A DNA stretch of 7,637 nt from an uncultured Alphaproteobacteria bacterium (lineage in GTDB: Bacteria > Pseudomonadota > Alphaproteobacteria > Thalassobaculales > Thalassobaculaceae): assembly GCA_938028645.1 (NCBI GenBank), contig CALIMD010000131.1, positions 1 to 7,637 on the forward strand, in the 5' to 3' direction. The translations under genes were made by a program, and so were the position numbers. Numbering within the stretch: the first letter of the stretch is position 1; each line of letters begins with the position of its first letter. Below the pieces are notes generated by a model that had not been told where the DNA came from, did not search any database, and was given only the letters and a program-made list of their open reading frames with translations. Shown piece after piece: positions 6,945 through 7,637 of the stretch.

Positions 6945-7058
6945 TATGTTGCACACGAGGGATGAATGAAGTTCAAAACAGTTTAACTTTCTTAAAAAAC
7001 TATTGAAACAAATGCAGACTATCATCGCACTAAATCAAGTCAACCTGCGTATAATCAG
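6945..7058 (-). promoter_or_regulatory. Acyltransferase-miaB gap, possible weak promoter region
   Basis: The largest gap in the window, 114 bp and AT-rich. On the minus strand it contains TTGACT (7038-7043), a good -35-like hexamer, but no matching -10 box at 16-18 bp. It holds no terminator hairpin with a U tract. The 5' half of the reading frame that would extend miaB to 7025 lies here. A transcription start for miaB and the genes after it is plausible but not shown. Confidence 0.25.
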
Positions 7059-7637
7059 TTATAGCCCTTTTGCAACTGTTTTTTGACAATATACAGCGAG
7101 TTTCTTTCTGTTTGAAAACTGATTGGCCCTGATTGGCTTATGAAATACGATCTCGATCGTGAAAATTCCTAGCGATAAAGCATTCCATAGATGGGGGCGC
7201 AAGTCCATATCTCCATACCAGCCAAAAAGCGACCTACTAGAATAACCAATGGGTATCCCATTCAAATGAGTATAACGAATGGTAATGGGTTGGACTATTG
7301 AATTTGTAAGCATAGCTGCATCAAATAAAGGGCTTTTAAATGGTAAAACCCGTCTTCCATCAGAACTAGTGCCTTCTGGAAATAAAATTAATTTTTCGCA
7401 ACGATCTAGCTGTTCTTTAATTAATCTTACTTGCTCATTGGATGCTTTGCGGTCTCGTCTAATAAAGATAGTGCGAGTGATTTTGGATAAAAAACCAAAG
7501 ATTGGCCAGTTAGCAACTTCTGATTTTGCGATAAACCTTCCTGGAATAAGTGATCCAAGAATAATTATATCAAAATAAGATAGATGATTACTGACGAATA
7601 ATACTTTTTTATCTCCAGAAATGTATCCAATTCTATC
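7059..7637 (-). CDS. 1-acyl-sn-glycerol-3-phosphate acyltransferase family protein (PlsC/OlsA type), 5' end outside window
   Basis: Partial gene: the frame enters from the right edge and gives 192 residues down to the TAA at 7059-7061. The visible part has the acyltransferase signatures in order: the catalytic NHLSYFD motif (His and Asp of HX4D, visible residues 18 and 23), the substrate-binding GRFIAKSEVANWPIFG region (33-48), IFIRRD (57-62), and FPEGTSSDG (86-94), then PFKSPLFDAA. FPEGTSS replaces the classic FPEGTRS but is, as far as I recall, common in alphaproteobacterial members. These enzymes move an acyl group onto lysophosphatidic acid at the inner membrane. A close relative, OlsA, instead acylates lyso-ornithine lipid, and in some rhizobia the gene in this position beside miaB is of that type, so the exact substrate is open and I give no symbol. 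Typical family length is about 250-270 residues, so perhaps a quarter to a third is missing, likely including an N-terminal membrane anchor. An internal ATG at 7313 is not a real start. Confidence 0.9.
   Translation of the reverse strand, partial: DRIGYISGDKKVLFVSNHLSYFDIIILGSLIPGRFIAKSEVANWPIFGFLSKITRTIFIRRDRKASNEQVRLIKEQLDRCEKLILFPEGTSSDGRRVLPFKSPLFDAAMLTNSIVQPITIRYTHLNGIPIGYSSRSLFGWYGDMDLRPHLWNALSLGIFTIEIVFHKPIRANQFSNRKKLAVYCQKTVAKGL

Noticed and set aside
7073..7100. Plus-strand promoter suggested by TTGACA and TATAC
   Set aside because: The two elements nearly touch with no proper spacer, and the site lies inside the acyltransferase 3' coding region with no plus-strand gene after it.
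7059..7313. Separate 84-residue gene at the right end
   Set aside because: The frame continues upstream without a stop to the window edge and encodes the rest of the acyltransferase, so this is its C-terminal part, not a gene.
7279..7578. Plus-strand 99-codon open frame
   Set aside because: Antisense to the acyltransferase motifs NHLSYFD and FPEGTSSDG, which establish the minus strand as coding.
1..7637. Defence system, mobile element, CRISPR array or new multi-gene system
   Set aside because: All eight genes belong to known housekeeping families in a conserved order, and no repeats, integrase, transposase or cargo-like gene is present.

Overview
This window is a compact, single-strand block of housekeeping genes with the gene order typical of Alphaproteobacteria. 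Everything with coding support reads on the minus strand. In transcription order (right to left) it holds plsC-type acyltransferase (cut by the right edge), miaB, phoH, ybeY, corC/ybeX, lnt, metK and trmB (cut by the left edge). The miaB-phoH-ybeY-corC-lnt order resembles the enterobacterial miaB-ybeZ-ybeY-ybeX-lnt cluster. An upstream acyltransferase and a downstream metK-trmB pair are what is usually seen in Alphaproteobacteria. The DNA is moderately AT-rich (judged by eye, not counted), and codon choice looks uniform across the genes, so nothing points to recent transfer. The genus cannot be named from this sequence; a low-GC, possibly aquatic alphaproteobacterium is a reasonable guess.

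Layout: 1-149 trmB 5' part; 161-1330 metK; 1331-1418 an 88-bp gap with an AT-rich hairpin and a weak promoter-like element; 1419-2990 lnt; 3002-3856 corC; 3857-3924 a 68-bp gap; 3925-4431 ybeY; 4432-4482 a 51-bp gap; 4483-5502 phoH, overlapping miaB by 4 bp; 5499-6944 miaB; 6945-7058 a 114-bp gap; 7059-7637 the C-terminal 192 codons of the acyltransferase. No non-coding stretch exceeds 114 bp. I see no tRNA, rRNA, insertion sequence, CRISPR array, phage gene or factor-independent terminator.

The genes share two themes. One is RNA maturation and modification: MiaB modifies tRNA A37, YbeY is an rRNA-maturation RNase, PhoH/YbeZ is its usual ATPase partner, YbeX/CorC is linked to ribosome metabolism, TrmB makes tRNA m7G46, and MetK makes the S-adenosylmethionine used by MiaB and TrmB. 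The other is envelope lipid chemistry: the PlsC/OlsA-type acyltransferase and apolipoprotein N-acyltransferase Lnt. Tight spacing and co-orientation suggest one transcript, possibly with internal promoters in the three larger gaps.

I did not find a convincing undescribed system. What is worth a second look is small: TTG start codons for three genes, two 13-codon mini-ORFs overlapping the phoH and ybeY stops, an 11-bp promoter-like repeat shared by two gaps, and a lnt-metK gap that lacks the Xre-type regulator gene found there in many relatives.
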